A DNA stretch of 15,241 nt from Bacteroidales bacterium (GTDB taxonomy: Bacteria; Bacteroidota; Bacteroidia; Bacteroidales; PUMT01): contig SLOS01000092.1 of NCBI GenBank assembly GCA_007132365.1, positions 1-15,241 of the forward strand. The letters are read 5' to 3'. The notes beneath the pieces are model-generated. The model was given only the letters and a program-made list of their open reading frames with translations, had not been told where the DNA came from and searched no databases. Below are positions 1 to 7,368 of this stretch, one piece after another. Position 1 is the first letter of the stretch; each line of letters starts with the position of its first letter. The translations under genes were made by a program, and so were the position numbers.

Positions 1-10
1 ATTGATAAGT

Positions 11-32
11 GATAATTTTAAATTAAATTATC
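11..32. repeat. AT-rich inverted repeat downstream of recF
   Basis: An 8-bp perfect inverted repeat (GATAATTT at 11-18, AAATTATC at 25-32) with a 6-nt loop lies 35 bp past the recF stop codon. It could be a weak 3' end signal for recF, but the stem is all A/T apart from one G-C pair and no U-tract follows on the minus strand. In DNA this AT-rich it may be chance. Bases 1-66 contain no visible gene start. Confidence 0.25.
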
Positions 33-66
33 AAAATGCCACCAGGTCGTTATCCGGCTGTTTTGT

Positions 67-1170
67 TTAAACTCCGATAACGGATTCATCTGTCAGTTCA
101 AATATGGAAAACTCAATTCCCGTATTCTTCAGAATTCTGTTGAGCCTTTCAATGCTTGTATCGGTTATGAAGATCTGACCGAAGTTGTTTTCAGATACCA
201 GCCTCATGATCTGCTCAACCCTGTTCTGATCAAGCTTGTCAAAAATATCATCAAGCAGCAGTATGGGGTGAAATCCGTTCAGGTCTCTTATAAATTCAAA
301 TTGGGCAAGTTTCAGGGCAATGAGATAAGTCTTCTGCTGTCCCTGTGATCCGGTTTTCTTTATTGGATGCTCCCCCAGATTAAGCATCAGCTCATCCTTA
401 TGGATGCCACAGGTACTGTACTGAAGGATGCGGTCCTTTTCAACGGATTTATCCATTATCGCTTGAAAATCCTCCCCCTCAAGTTGTGACTCATAGGTTA
501 GACCCACCTCTTCTCTGCCAAGTGATACAAATTCCTGATAATGCCGGAATACAGGGGTCATTTTATCAATAAATGACCGGCGGCTATCAAATATCCTTTC
601 TCCGGGCCCTATCAGCTGCCGGGTCCATATATCAAGCGCATCCTGGTCAAAATATCTTTTTCGGGCAAAATCCTTTAGTAAAATATTTCTTTGCGTCAGG
701 GCATGATTATAGGCTATCATATCCTCCAGGTACCGGCGGTCATACTGGGAGATCACCCCGTTCATGAATTTTCTTCTCTCTTCACTGCCCCCTGTAATCA
801 GAACACTGTCACCCGGAGATACCATTACAACAGGGAGAAGGCCGATATGATCACTCAATCTATGGTAATCTTTTTTATTCCTTCTAAACTGTTTTTTGGT
901 GTTACGTTTCACACCACAGTAAATATTCTCATCATCCCCGTTACGATTGTATTTCCCCTGTATAACAAAAAAGTCCTCATTATGGCGTATATTCTGAGAA
1001 TCTACCGAATTGAAAAAACTTTTACAAAGTGACAGATAGTGTATGGCATCAAGAAGATTGGTTTTCCCTACACCATTGTTGCCTGCAAAGCAATTAATCT
1101 TGCTGGTGAAATTGTACTCAATCTGGTTGAAATTCTTAAAATTCAGTATTGATAAGGATTTTAAATGCAT
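67..1170 (-). CDS. recF: DNA replication and repair protein RecF
   Basis: RecF is a cytoplasmic SMC-like ATPase that binds gapped DNA and, with RecO and RecR, helps load RecA for recombinational gap repair. The 367-residue length fits the family. Visible motifs in order are Walker A GNNGVGKT (residues 30-37), a GIHKDEL motif (255-261), the ABC-type signature region GSQGQQKT (274-281), Walker B ILLLDD (303-308), and FITDTS near 334-339 as the likely D-loop/switch region. The ATG at 1168-1170 gives the typical N-terminus, with the P-loop about 30 residues in; no Shine-Dalgarno sequence precedes it. It stands alone on this strand, divergent from the TPR gene. In Proteobacteria recF follows dnaA-dnaN, but in Bacteroidota it usually sits beside a TPR gene and ribH, as here. 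The small DUF721 gene that often follows it in this phylum is not visible in the 66 bp downstream. Identification is secure. Confidence 0.97.
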   Translation of the reverse strand: MHLKSLSILNFKNFNQIEYNFTSKINCFAGNNGVGKTNLLDAIHYLSLCKSFFNSVDSQNIRHNEDFFVIQGKYNRNGDDENIYCGVKRNTKKQFRRNKKDYHRLSDHIGLLPVVMVSPGDSVLITGGSEERRKFMNGVISQYDRRYLEDMIAYNHALTQRNILLKDFARKRYFDQDALDIWTRQLIGPGERIFDSRRSFIDKMTPVFRHYQEFVSLGREEVGLTYESQLEGEDFQAIMDKSVEKDRILQYSTCGIHKDELMLNLGEHPIKKTGSQGQQKTYLIALKLAQFEFIRDLNGFHPILLLDDIFDKLDQNRVEQIMRLVSENNFGQIFITDTSIERLNRILKNTGIEFSIFELTDESVIGV

Positions 1171-1341
1171 ATAACGTGGCTGAAATGAATTATGTAAAGT
1201 TAGAAAATGAGAACGATAATCAGCAATGAAAATGATTATAAATATATAAACTATACCAGTCCGCTATTACAACAATTACAGCATCTGCGAGTATTAATAT
1301 AATTATCAGTCACAGAAAGCCTTCTTTTTGATCAATAAAAT

Positions 1342-1372
1342 TTTAAAATAAATGTCAAAAGGATTACATTTG
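1342..1372 (+). promoter_or_regulatory. Candidate Bacteroidota promoter for the TPR gene
   Basis: TACATTTG at 1365-1372 matches the Bacteroidota -7 consensus TAnnTTTG exactly. TTTA at 1342-1345 lies 19 nt upstream, the expected spacing for the -33 TTTG, with one mismatch. Transcription would begin near 1378 and give a leader of about 70 nt to the ATG at 1450. The rest of the 279-bp recF/TPR gap (1171-1449) is AT-rich; I see no RNA gene in it and no convincing TAnnTTTG box for recF on the minus strand. Confidence 0.45.
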
Positions 1373-1449
1373 CCGATAATTTTAAAACACACAGTATTTA
1401 AATTTACTACTGATCCATAAGTAAAGAAAGATTCATTATCAGATAAAAA

Positions 1450-2142
1450 ATGGCTAAAAAGAAAAAATCCGGCGTTGAAGAACCAATAGAAGGGGTAGAA
1501 AATCTTCTAAGTAAAACAGAGCAATATATTGAAGAGAACCAGAAAAGCCTCACAATAATTGTTGTTGCAATAGTGGTTGTTGTTTTGGGTTACCTGGGAT
1601 ACAGGAACCTCTACGTTGCCCCCCTGGAACAGGAAGCAAGGTCACAGATTTATATGGCTGAAAGATATTTTGAGCGTGATTCCTTCTACCTTGCCCTTTA
1701 CGGCGACGGCAATTATCCCGGCTTTATTGATATAATTGAAGATTACAGTGTCACACAGGCGGCCAATCTTGCCCGGTATTATGCCGGAATATCCTACCTG
1801 AGGATGGAAGAATACCACAATGCCATTGAGTACCTTACAAGTTTTAATTCAAGGGACCAGTTGGTGTCACCGGTTGCTCTCGGGGCCATTGGCGATGCCT
1901 GGGTGGAACTGGGTGAACTGGAGAGGGCAGTCTCTTTCTATGTCAAGGCAGCAAGGCACAGGGCAAATGAGTTTACCTCCCCCCTATTCTGGATGAAGGC
2001 CGGACAGGTATATGAAGAACTCGGAAAATACAACAGGGCCCTCGAAGCCTATGAGAACATACTGGATGATTATCCCGAAACCACTGAGGGCAGACAGGTT
2101 GAGAAGTACATTGCACGGGTACAGCTTAAAATGGCCAATTAA
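1450..2142 (+). CDS. Membrane-anchored tetratricopeptide repeat protein
   Basis: This 230-residue protein has a basic N-terminus (MAKKKK), a short acidic linker, one strongly hydrophobic segment at about residues 34-50, and then TPR-like helical pairs at about 107-132, 144-170 and 179-210, with A/G/Y spacing such as YYAGISYLRMEEYHNAIEYL. The charge pattern predicts N-in topology, so the TPR part should face the periplasm and act as a protein-binding scaffold; the layout recalls YfgM-type proteins. No partner can be read from the sequence. The start is the first ATG after an A-rich stretch; there is no Shine-Dalgarno sequence. Homologues commonly sit between recF and ribH in Bacteroidota, which supports the gene being real and conserved but not a role in riboflavin synthesis. 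A strong terminator follows. The TPR and membrane-anchor calls are solid; the function is unknown. Confidence 0.9.
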   Translation: MAKKKKSGVEEPIEGVENLLSKTEQYIEENQKSLTIIVVAIVVVVLGYLGYRNLYVAPLEQEARSQIYMAERYFERDSFYLALYGDGNYPGFIDIIEDYSVTQAANLARYYAGISYLRMEEYHNAIEYLTSFNSRDQLVSPVALGAIGDAWVELGELERAVSFYVKAARHRANEFTSPLFWMKAGQVYEELGKYNRALEAYENILDDYPETTEGRQVEKYIARVQLKMAN

Positions 2143-2162
2143 TCTTTACCGGGTATAAACTT

Positions 2163-2198
2163 AAAGTATCAATTTATTAACGTTGATACTTTTTTTTT
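2163..2198 (+). terminator. Rho-independent terminator after the TPR gene
   Basis: A perfect 10-bp stem (AAAGTATCAA at 2163-2172 with TTGATACTTT at 2183-2192) encloses a 10-nt loop and runs into an uninterrupted T-tract ending at 2198. It starts 20 nt after the TPR stop codon. The stem is AT-rich, but the stem plus U-run architecture is classic. It is the clearest terminator in the window and separates the TPR transcript from ribH. Confidence 0.85.
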
Positions 2199-2269
2199 AC
2201 CTTTCGGGGAAGTAAACATCCCGGATAAAAAAATGCAAAAAAAAAGTTAACCCTTTAAATATTGTGATA

Positions 2270-2776
2270 ATGGGAACCGGTTTGAGAAACCTCACTGACT
2301 ATAATCCGGGGGATGTACCCCGGGCTGATGATATGATATTCGGTATCGTTGTTTCGGAATGGAACAGTGAGATAACCTCTGCACTGCTTGAAAAAGCAGT
2401 TGATACTCTTACGGCCAGAGGTGCAGACAGGGAGAATATACTTGTCAAATATGTTCCCGGCAGCTTCGAACTTACCCTTGGTGCGCAGCTTATGGCAGAA
2501 AACGAAGACCTTGATGCCATCATTTGCCTGGGATGTATTATCCAGGGCGAAACGCGCCATTTCGACTTTATCTGCCAGGGAGTGACCTATGGCATTACCG
2601 ATCTGAATATGAACTATAATATGCCCTTTGTATTCGGGGTGCTGACCACCGGTAATATGGAGCAGGCAATTGACCGGGCCGGCGGAAAACATGGAAATAA
2701 AGGCGAGGAAGCAGCTATAACCGCCATTAAGATGGTCGCCCTGCAAAGGGAACTGGAAGAGGATGCACAAGAGTAA
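2270..2776 (+). CDS. ribH: 6,7-dimethyl-8-ribityllumazine synthase
   Basis: RibH condenses 5-amino-6-ribitylamino-uracil with 3,4-dihydroxy-2-butanone 4-phosphate to form the lumazine precursor of riboflavin; family members assemble into cytoplasmic pentamers or 60-mers. From the ATG at 2270 the protein has 168 residues, usual for the family. Key motifs are EWNSEIT (aromatic residue and Asn of the pyrimidine pocket), VPGSFEL, GCIIQGETRHFDF (phosphate-loop region and the His that acts as general base), FGVLTT, and RAGGKHGNKGEEA (conserved Arg and the GNKG segment). An in-frame GTG at 2264 would add two residues; ATG is preferred. No Shine-Dalgarno sequence is seen, only an A-rich stretch and AAATATT upstream. 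No other rib gene is nearby. It lies just behind the TPR terminator and so should have its own promoter, but none is obvious in the 71-bp gap. Identification is secure. Confidence 0.97.
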   Translation: MGTGLRNLTDYNPGDVPRADDMIFGIVVSEWNSEITSALLEKAVDTLTARGADRENILVKYVPGSFELTLGAQLMAENEDLDAIICLGCIIQGETRHFDFICQGVTYGITDLNMNYNMPFVFGVLTTGNMEQAIDRAGGKHGNKGEEAAITAIKMVALQRELEEDAQE

Positions 2777-2875
2777 TTAATGCCATTACCGGATATCAGA
2801 TAAATCAGTCTGAATATTCAGTACAACTAATTGACAAATTTTTCGCAATTCTGGTTCAGATAAAAATAAAATATG

Positions 2876-2883
2876 TATTTTTG
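2876..2883 (+). promoter_or_regulatory. Candidate -7 box for carAB
   Basis: TATTTTTG matches the Bacteroidota -7 consensus TAnnTTTG exactly and lies 66 bp upstream of the carA ATG. The -33 side is poor: TCTG at 2850-2853 is the nearest TTTG-like tetramer, with a 22-nt spacer. Transcription from here would start near 2889 and include the leader hairpin at 2903-2928. The rest of the 173-bp ribH-carA gap shows no gene and no clear terminator for ribH. Confidence 0.4.
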
Positions 2884-2902
2884 AACCCCGGATCATAACC
2901 CT

Positions 2903-2928
2903 CCCTTTATGTTATAAAACACAAAGGG
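2903..2928 (+). promoter_or_regulatory. Hairpin in the carA 5' leader
   Basis: CCCTTT pairs with AAAGGG (6 bp), followed by one A-C mismatch and four more pairs (TGTT with AACA), closing around positions 2914-2917. It lies 21 nt before the carA start codon and downstream of the candidate -7 box, so it would be in the mRNA. No T-tract follows, so it is not an intrinsic terminator. It could affect translation or mRNA stability of carAB. The structure is seen; the role is inference. Confidence 0.4.
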
Positions 2929-2949
2929 AAGTCATAAAACCATCACTAA

Positions 2950-4068
2950 ATGACCGGGAAACTTTTCAACTCCAGTTTTTCTTCAGGAGACCTTCACCAG
3001 CCCATTCAGCTCATTTTAAAGGACGGCACCGTTTTCAGCGGAGAGTCTTTTGGTTATCGCCAGAGCCTGTCAGGTGAAGTGGTGTTCAACACGGCTATGT
3101 CCGGATATCCTGAAAGCCTTACAGACCCATCATATGAGGGACAAATTCTTGTTCTTACATATCCACTCATCGGTAACTACGGCGTCCCTCCCATGCATAA
3201 GGAGAATGGCCTTCTACGGTATTTTGAGTCGGAAAAAATCCATATTAAAGCACTCGTAATATCCGAGTACTCGGTGGAGAGCAGCCACTGGAACTCATGG
3301 AAAACATTGTCCAGATGGCTTATAGAAAACAAGATCCCTGCTGTCTCCGGAGTTGACACCAGGGCACTCACGGTCCATCTCCGCGAACAGGGGGTAATGC
3401 CTGGAAAACTTATTTTCGACAATGTTGATACTGAATTTATTGAATCCGACAAACTTAATATGGTCGAAAAAGTCAGTACCAAAAAAATTATCACCTACGG
3501 AAAAGGAAAATATAAAGTTGTTCTGGTGGATTGCGGAGTGAAGTCCAATATCATAAGAAGGCTTCTGCATCGCGACACCACTGTTATCAAGGTCCCCTGG
3601 GATTACAACTATCTTGGAATGGAGTATGACGGACTTTTCATTTCAAATGGCCCGGGTGACCCGAAAATACTGACACCTGTCATTGAGACCCTTTCAAAAG
3701 CTCTTGAGGGAGATAAACCTGTCTTCGGTATATGTCTCGGAAATCAACTCATGGCGATGGCTGCCGGAGGTAAAACCTACAAACTTCCGTACGGCCACCG
3801 CAGCCACAACCAGCCGGTAAGGCTGAAAAAAACCAACAGGTGCTTCATAACTTCCCAGAATCACGGCTATGCAAATGATACCGGCTCTCTTGGCAATGAA
3901 TGGGAAGAGATGTTTGTAAATCTCAATGATAATACCAATGAGGGGATAAGACATAAAACCAAACCCTTCTTTTCTACACAGTTTCATCCGGAAGCTGCCA
4001 GTGGGCCAACGGACACTGATTTCCTGTTTGACGATTTTCTGGAAATGATCAAAAAAAGTAAAAAATGA
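2950..4068 (+). CDS. carA: Carbamoyl-phosphate synthase small subunit
   Basis: CarA is the glutamine amidotransferase subunit: it hydrolyses glutamine and passes ammonia through a tunnel to CarB for carbamoyl phosphate synthesis, feeding pyrimidine and arginine synthesis. The 372 residues show the CPSase small-chain domain, with SGEVVFNTAMSGYPESLTDP (41-60) and PLIGNYG, then a class I GATase domain with SNGPGDP (232-238), nucleophile Cys262 in GICLGNQ, the SQNHGYA segment near 302-308, and His346/Glu348 in FHPEAASGP. The catalytic triad is therefore intact. The N-terminus is perhaps 15 residues longer than many Bacteroidota CarA proteins, but ATG 2950 is a reasonable first start. The stop codon overlaps the carB start in ATGA, so the two subunits should be translationally coupled and made in matched amounts. 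Identification is secure. Confidence 0.98.
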   Translation: MTGKLFNSSFSSGDLHQPIQLILKDGTVFSGESFGYRQSLSGEVVFNTAMSGYPESLTDPSYEGQILVLTYPLIGNYGVPPMHKENGLLRYFESEKIHIKALVISEYSVESSHWNSWKTLSRWLIENKIPAVSGVDTRALTVHLREQGVMPGKLIFDNVDTEFIESDKLNMVEKVSTKKIITYGKGKYKVVLVDCGVKSNIIRRLLHRDTTVIKVPWDYNYLGMEYDGLFISNGPGDPKILTPVIETLSKALEGDKPVFGICLGNQLMAMAAGGKTYKLPYGHRSHNQPVRLKKTNRCFITSQNHGYANDTGSLGNEWEEMFVNLNDNTNEGIRHKTKPFFSTQFHPEAASGPTDTDFLFDDFLEMIKKSKK

Positions 4069-7000
4069 GTATCAGCAAAAAAATAAATAAAGTACTGGTT
4101 ATCGGTTCAGGTGCATTAAAAATCGGTGAAGCAGGAGAATTTGACTATTCAGGTTCCCAGGCCCTGAAAGCTCTTAAAGAAGAAGGTATCACAACCGTGC
4201 TCATCAATCCCAATATTGCAACGGTGCAGACATCTGAGGGCATTGCCGATATAATCTATTTCCTCCCGGTAACCCCATTCTTTGTTGAAAAAGTGATCAA
4301 AAAGGAGAAGCCCCAGGGTATACTGCTGGCTTTCGGGGGACAAACGGCGCTGAACTGCGGTGTCAGCCTCCATCAGACCGGCGTTCTCAAAAAGTATAAG
4401 GTCAGAGTGCTGGGCACACCGGTTGAAGCAATAATGAATACGGAGGACCGGGAGCTTTTCGTGCACAAGCTGAATGAGATTGGTGTCAAGTCCATAAGCA
4501 GTGCGGCCGTAACCAATATTAAGGATGCAAAAAAGGCAGCTGAAAAACTTGGATATCCGGTCATTATAAGGGCCGGATATGCACTGGGAGGCCAGGGCAG
4601 CGGATTCTGCAACAATGCGGAAGAGCTTGAAAATCTTGCTGTCAAGGCATTTTCCCACACTGCCCAGATACTTGTTGAAAAATCACTTAAAGGCTGGAAA
4701 GAAATTGAATATGAGGTGGTAAGGGATAAATATGACAATTGCATCACGGTATGCAATATGGAAAACTTTGATCCCCTAGGCATACATACCGGTGAAAGTA
4801 TTGTCGTGGCTCCGTCACAAACCCTTAACAACAATGAATATCACAAGCTGCGCGAAATTGCGATCAGCATAGTAAAGCACGTGGGAATAGTGGGCGAATG
4901 TAATGTACAGTACGCACTTGACCCTAAATCAGAAGATTACCGGGTTATTGAGGTTAATGCCAGATTGTCCCGCTCCAGTGCGCTGGCCTCTAAAGCTACA
5001 GGTTACCCGCTGGCATTCGTGGCAGCCAAACTTGCGTTGGGTTACGGGCTGCATGAACTGAAGAATATGGTTACCCGGACTACCCCTGCTTTTTTTGAGC
5101 CGGCCCTTGATTATGTGGTGGTTAAGATTCCACGATGGGACCTTGGAAAATTCAGGGGTGTCTCAAAAGAGATAGGCAGCAGCATGAAGAGCGTAGGCGA
5201 GGTAATGGCCATTGGCCGGAATTTTGAAGAGGCCATCCAAAAAGGCCTCCGCATGATCGGGCAGGGTATGCACGGTTTTGTTGAAAACAGGGAGCTGGAA
5301 ACCGATGTGCGCGGGGAGATTGAGAACCTGCTCTCAAATCCCACCGACATGCGCATCTTCATCATTTCCATGGCCCTGAGACACAACTTTACAGTTGATG
5401 AGATACATGAACTGACAAAGATAGACCGCTGGTTCCTTTACAAACTGAAAAACATTACCGATATCCATTTTCTGATCTCTCCCTACAACCGGATTGAGGA
5501 TCTGCCCCGGGGACTGCTTTCTGAGGCGAAAAAAGCAGGGTTCTCCGACTTCCAGCTGGCAAGGGTTCTTTGCAAAAACTCCGGAGAGGAAGCAACAGAC
5601 TACTCTTTGCGTGTCAGGGAATACAGGAAAAAAACCGGTATACTGCCGGTTGTAAAACAAATAGATACGCTGGCCGCTGAATTTCCGGCCCAGACCAACT
5701 ATCTCTACCTTACCTACCATGGCACTGAAAACGACCCTGTAAAAAAAGAGGGAAAAAAACCGGTCATAGTACTCGGATCAGGTGCCTACCGCATAGGCAG
5801 CAGTGTAGAGTTTGACTGGTGCAGTGTGAATGCGGTGGAAACAATACGGAAGAGCGGACTGCGGTCGGTGATGATCAATTATAACCCCGAAACGGTAAGT
5901 ACCGATTATGATGTTTGCGATGCACTTTATTTTGATGAGCTCACATATGAAAGAGTTATGGATATTGCTGAGCTGGAAGAGCCGGTGGGTGTCATAGTTT
6001 CTGTCGGGGGACAAATTCCGAATAACCTGGCCATGCGCCTCCATAATGGTGGGGTCAGGATCCTGGGCACCACCCCGCAATCCATCGATCAGGCAGAGGA
6101 TCGTTATAAATTCTCATCAATGCTTGACTCCCAGGGGATTGACCAGCCAAGGTGGAAAGAGCTTACCACTGCTAAAGATATTCACAGGTTCACCGGTGAG
6201 GTGGGCTACCCGGTGCTTGTCCGTCCCTCCTATGTACTATCGGGTGCCGCCATGAATGTGGTATCAAATGCTGATGAACTGGATCATTTCCTTGAGCTTG
6301 CAGCAAATGTATCGAAACAATACCCGGTAGTTGTTTCTGAGTTTATTGAAAATGCGAAGGAGATTGAGTTTGATGCAGTTGCAAGTAATGGGGAGGTCCT
6401 GGTATATGCCATTTCTGAACATGTGGAGTTTGCCGGAGTACACTCCGGAGATGCAACCATCGTATTCCCTCCTCAGAAGCTTTACCTGGAGACAACACGC
6501 AGGGTCAAACGTATCTCTAAAATGATAGCAAAAGAGCTCAATATTTCCGGCCCCTTCAATATTCAGTTCCTGGCACGCGATAATGATATCAAGGTTATAG
6601 AATGCAACCTCAGGGCTTCCCGCAGCTTTCCATTTGTTTCCAAAGTACTTAAATGCAACCTGATAGAAATAGCTACTAAAGTAATGCTGGGGCAGGAGGT
6701 CGAAAAGCCGTCCAAATCACTCTTCGAACTCGATTATGTTGGAGTGAAAGCACCACAGTTTTCATTCTCAAGGCTTCAGAAAGCCGATCCGGTTCTGGGA
6801 GTAGAAATGGGTTCAACAGGTGAAGTAGGCTGCCTGGGCGAGGATTATTATGAAGCCATACTCAATGCAATGCTTTCAGTGGGTCACAGAATACCGGCCA
6901 AAAACATTCTTCTTTCCACCGGACCGCCCCGCTCAAAGATCGAAATGCTCATCAGCACCCGCATGCTGCATGAAAGGGGCTACAAGCTTTTTGGAACAAA

Positions 7001-7301
7001 AGGCACACAGAAGTTTCTCAAAGATAATGATATACCTTGCACACTTCTTCACTGGCCTGATGAGGATAAACATCCAAACACACTGGATTATTTGAAGAAC
7101 AAAAAAATAGATCTGGTTATTAATATACCGAAGAACTTATCCTCCGGAGAATTATACAACGACTATCACATAAGGCGCGCTGCGATAGATTATAATATAC
7201 CGCTCATCACCAACGCCAGACTGGCTTCGGCTTTTGTATATGCATTCTGCAGACTGAAACCCGATGATCTTGCAATAAAAAGCTGGCATGAATATCAGTG
7301 A
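4065..7301 (+). CDS. carB: Carbamoyl-phosphate synthase large subunit
   Basis: CarB makes carbamoyl phosphate from bicarbonate, CarA-derived ammonia and two ATP. The 1078-residue length is normal. The N-terminal ATP-grasp half opens with GSGALKIGEAGEFDYSG, has the glycine-rich GGQGSG loop near 175-180 and VIEVNARLSRSSAL near 294-307 (metal/ATP ligands). An oligomerisation region follows. The second ATP-grasp half begins near 563 with VLGSGAYRIGSSVEFDW and has VIECNLRASRSFPF near 844-857. From about 945 an MGS-like regulatory domain follows (LLSTGPPRSK, FGTKGTQKFL, LVINIPKN, LITNARLASAF); in the family this domain senses UMP, IMP or ornithine. The ALKIGEAG and AYRIGSSVEF variants are typical of Bacteroidota CarB rather than damage. 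No frameshift is apparent. The start codon overlaps the carA stop, and no Shine-Dalgarno sequence is visible inside carA. Identification is secure. Confidence 0.98.
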   Translation: MSISKKINKVLVIGSGALKIGEAGEFDYSGSQALKALKEEGITTVLINPNIATVQTSEGIADIIYFLPVTPFFVEKVIKKEKPQGILLAFGGQTALNCGVSLHQTGVLKKYKVRVLGTPVEAIMNTEDRELFVHKLNEIGVKSISSAAVTNIKDAKKAAEKLGYPVIIRAGYALGGQGSGFCNNAEELENLAVKAFSHTAQILVEKSLKGWKEIEYEVVRDKYDNCITVCNMENFDPLGIHTGESIVVAPSQTLNNNEYHKLREIAISIVKHVGIVGECNVQYALDPKSEDYRVIEVNARLSRSSALASKATGYPLAFVAAKLALGYGLHELKNMVTRTTPAFFEPALDYVVVKIPRWDLGKFRGVSKEIGSSMKSVGEVMAIGRNFEEAIQKGLRMIGQGMHGFVENRELETDVRGEIENLLSNPTDMRIFIISMALRHNFTVDEIHELTKIDRWFLYKLKNITDIHFLISPYNRIEDLPRGLLSEAKKAGFSDFQLARVLCKNSGEEATDYSLRVREYRKKTGILPVVKQIDTLAAEFPAQTNYLYLTYHGTENDPVKKEGKKPVIVLGSGAYRIGSSVEFDWCSVNAVETIRKSGLRSVMINYNPETVSTDYDVCDALYFDELTYERVMDIAELEEPVGVIVSVGGQIPNNLAMRLHNGGVRILGTTPQSIDQAEDRYKFSSMLDSQGIDQPRWKELTTAKDIHRFTGEVGYPVLVRPSYVLSGAAMNVVSNADELDHFLELAANVSKQYPVVVSEFIENAKEIEFDAVASNGEVLVYAISEHVEFAGVHSGDATIVFPPQKLYLETTRRVKRISKMIAKELNISGPFNIQFLARDNDIKVIECNLRASRSFPFVSKVLKCNLIEIATKVMLGQEVEKPSKSLFELDYVGVKAPQFSFSRLQKADPVLGVEMGSTGEVGCLGEDYYEAILNAMLSVGHRIPAKNILLSTGPPRSKIEMLISTRMLHERGYKLFGTKGTQKFLKDNDIPCTLLHWPDEDKHPNTLDYLKNKKIDLVINIPKNLSSGELYNDYHIRRAAIDYNIPLITNARLASAFVYAFCRLKPDDLAIKSWHEYQ

Positions 7302-7306
7302 GCATG

Positions 7307-7332
7307 TCTGCCCGGTAACCTTCACGGGCAGA
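7307..7332. repeat. GC-rich inverted repeat after carB
   Basis: A perfect 8-bp stem (TCTGCCCG at 7307-7314, CGGGCAGA at 7325-7332) with a 10-nt loop begins 6 nt after the carB stop codon. It is stable enough to be a transcript 3' end or mRNA-stabilising hairpin, but no T-run follows on the plus strand, so a canonical intrinsic terminator is unlikely. It directly abuts a second inverted repeat at 7333-7367. Confidence 0.5.
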
Positions 7333-7367
7333 TTCCCGTAAGAATTAATATTAATAAACAACGGGAA
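7333..7367 (+). promoter_or_regulatory. Nested palindrome abutting the lipoprotein start codon
   Basis: The outer arms TTCCCGT (7333-7339) and ACGGGAA (7361-7367) are perfectly complementary over 7 bp. Between them lies the perfect 12-bp palindrome ATTAATATTAAT (7344-7355). The right arm ends one base before the ATG at 7369 and includes the only purine-rich, Shine-Dalgarno-like bases (GGGAA). Folded, the RNA would bury the ribosome landing site; as DNA, the inner palindrome resembles an operator for a dimeric regulator. Both roles are inference. Confidence 0.4.
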
Positions 7368-7368
7368 A

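Noticed and set aside
11..1386. GATAATTTTAAA repeated at 11-22 and 1375-1386 on both sides of recF
   Set aside because: A 12-mer made almost wholly of A/T in AT-rich gaps is expected by chance; no other sign of mobility flanks recF.
2199..2263. FMN riboswitch upstream of ribH
   Set aside because: The gap is too short and shows none of the conserved RFN-element segments.
2264..2269. GTG at 2264 as the ribH start
   Set aside because: It adds only two residues; the ATG at 2270 in the same frame is the likelier initiator.
2255..2770. Long antisense ORF opposite ribH (171 aa)
   Set aside because: It fully mirrors a clear ribH gene, and its translation shows no family resemblance or domain.
2831..2836. 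TTGACA as a sigma-70 type -35 box for carA
   Set aside because: No TATAAT-like -10 lies 16-18 nt downstream, and Bacteroidota housekeeping promoters do not use this consensus.
2884..2949. PyrR-type attenuator or binding site in the carA leader
   Set aside because: The hairpin loop lacks a PyrR-like consensus and no terminator or antiterminator pair is visible.
4149..4658. Antisense ORFs across carB (for example 4149-4658, 5334-5720)
   Set aside because: They are shadows of an intact, strongly conserved coding sequence and contain no recognisable motif.
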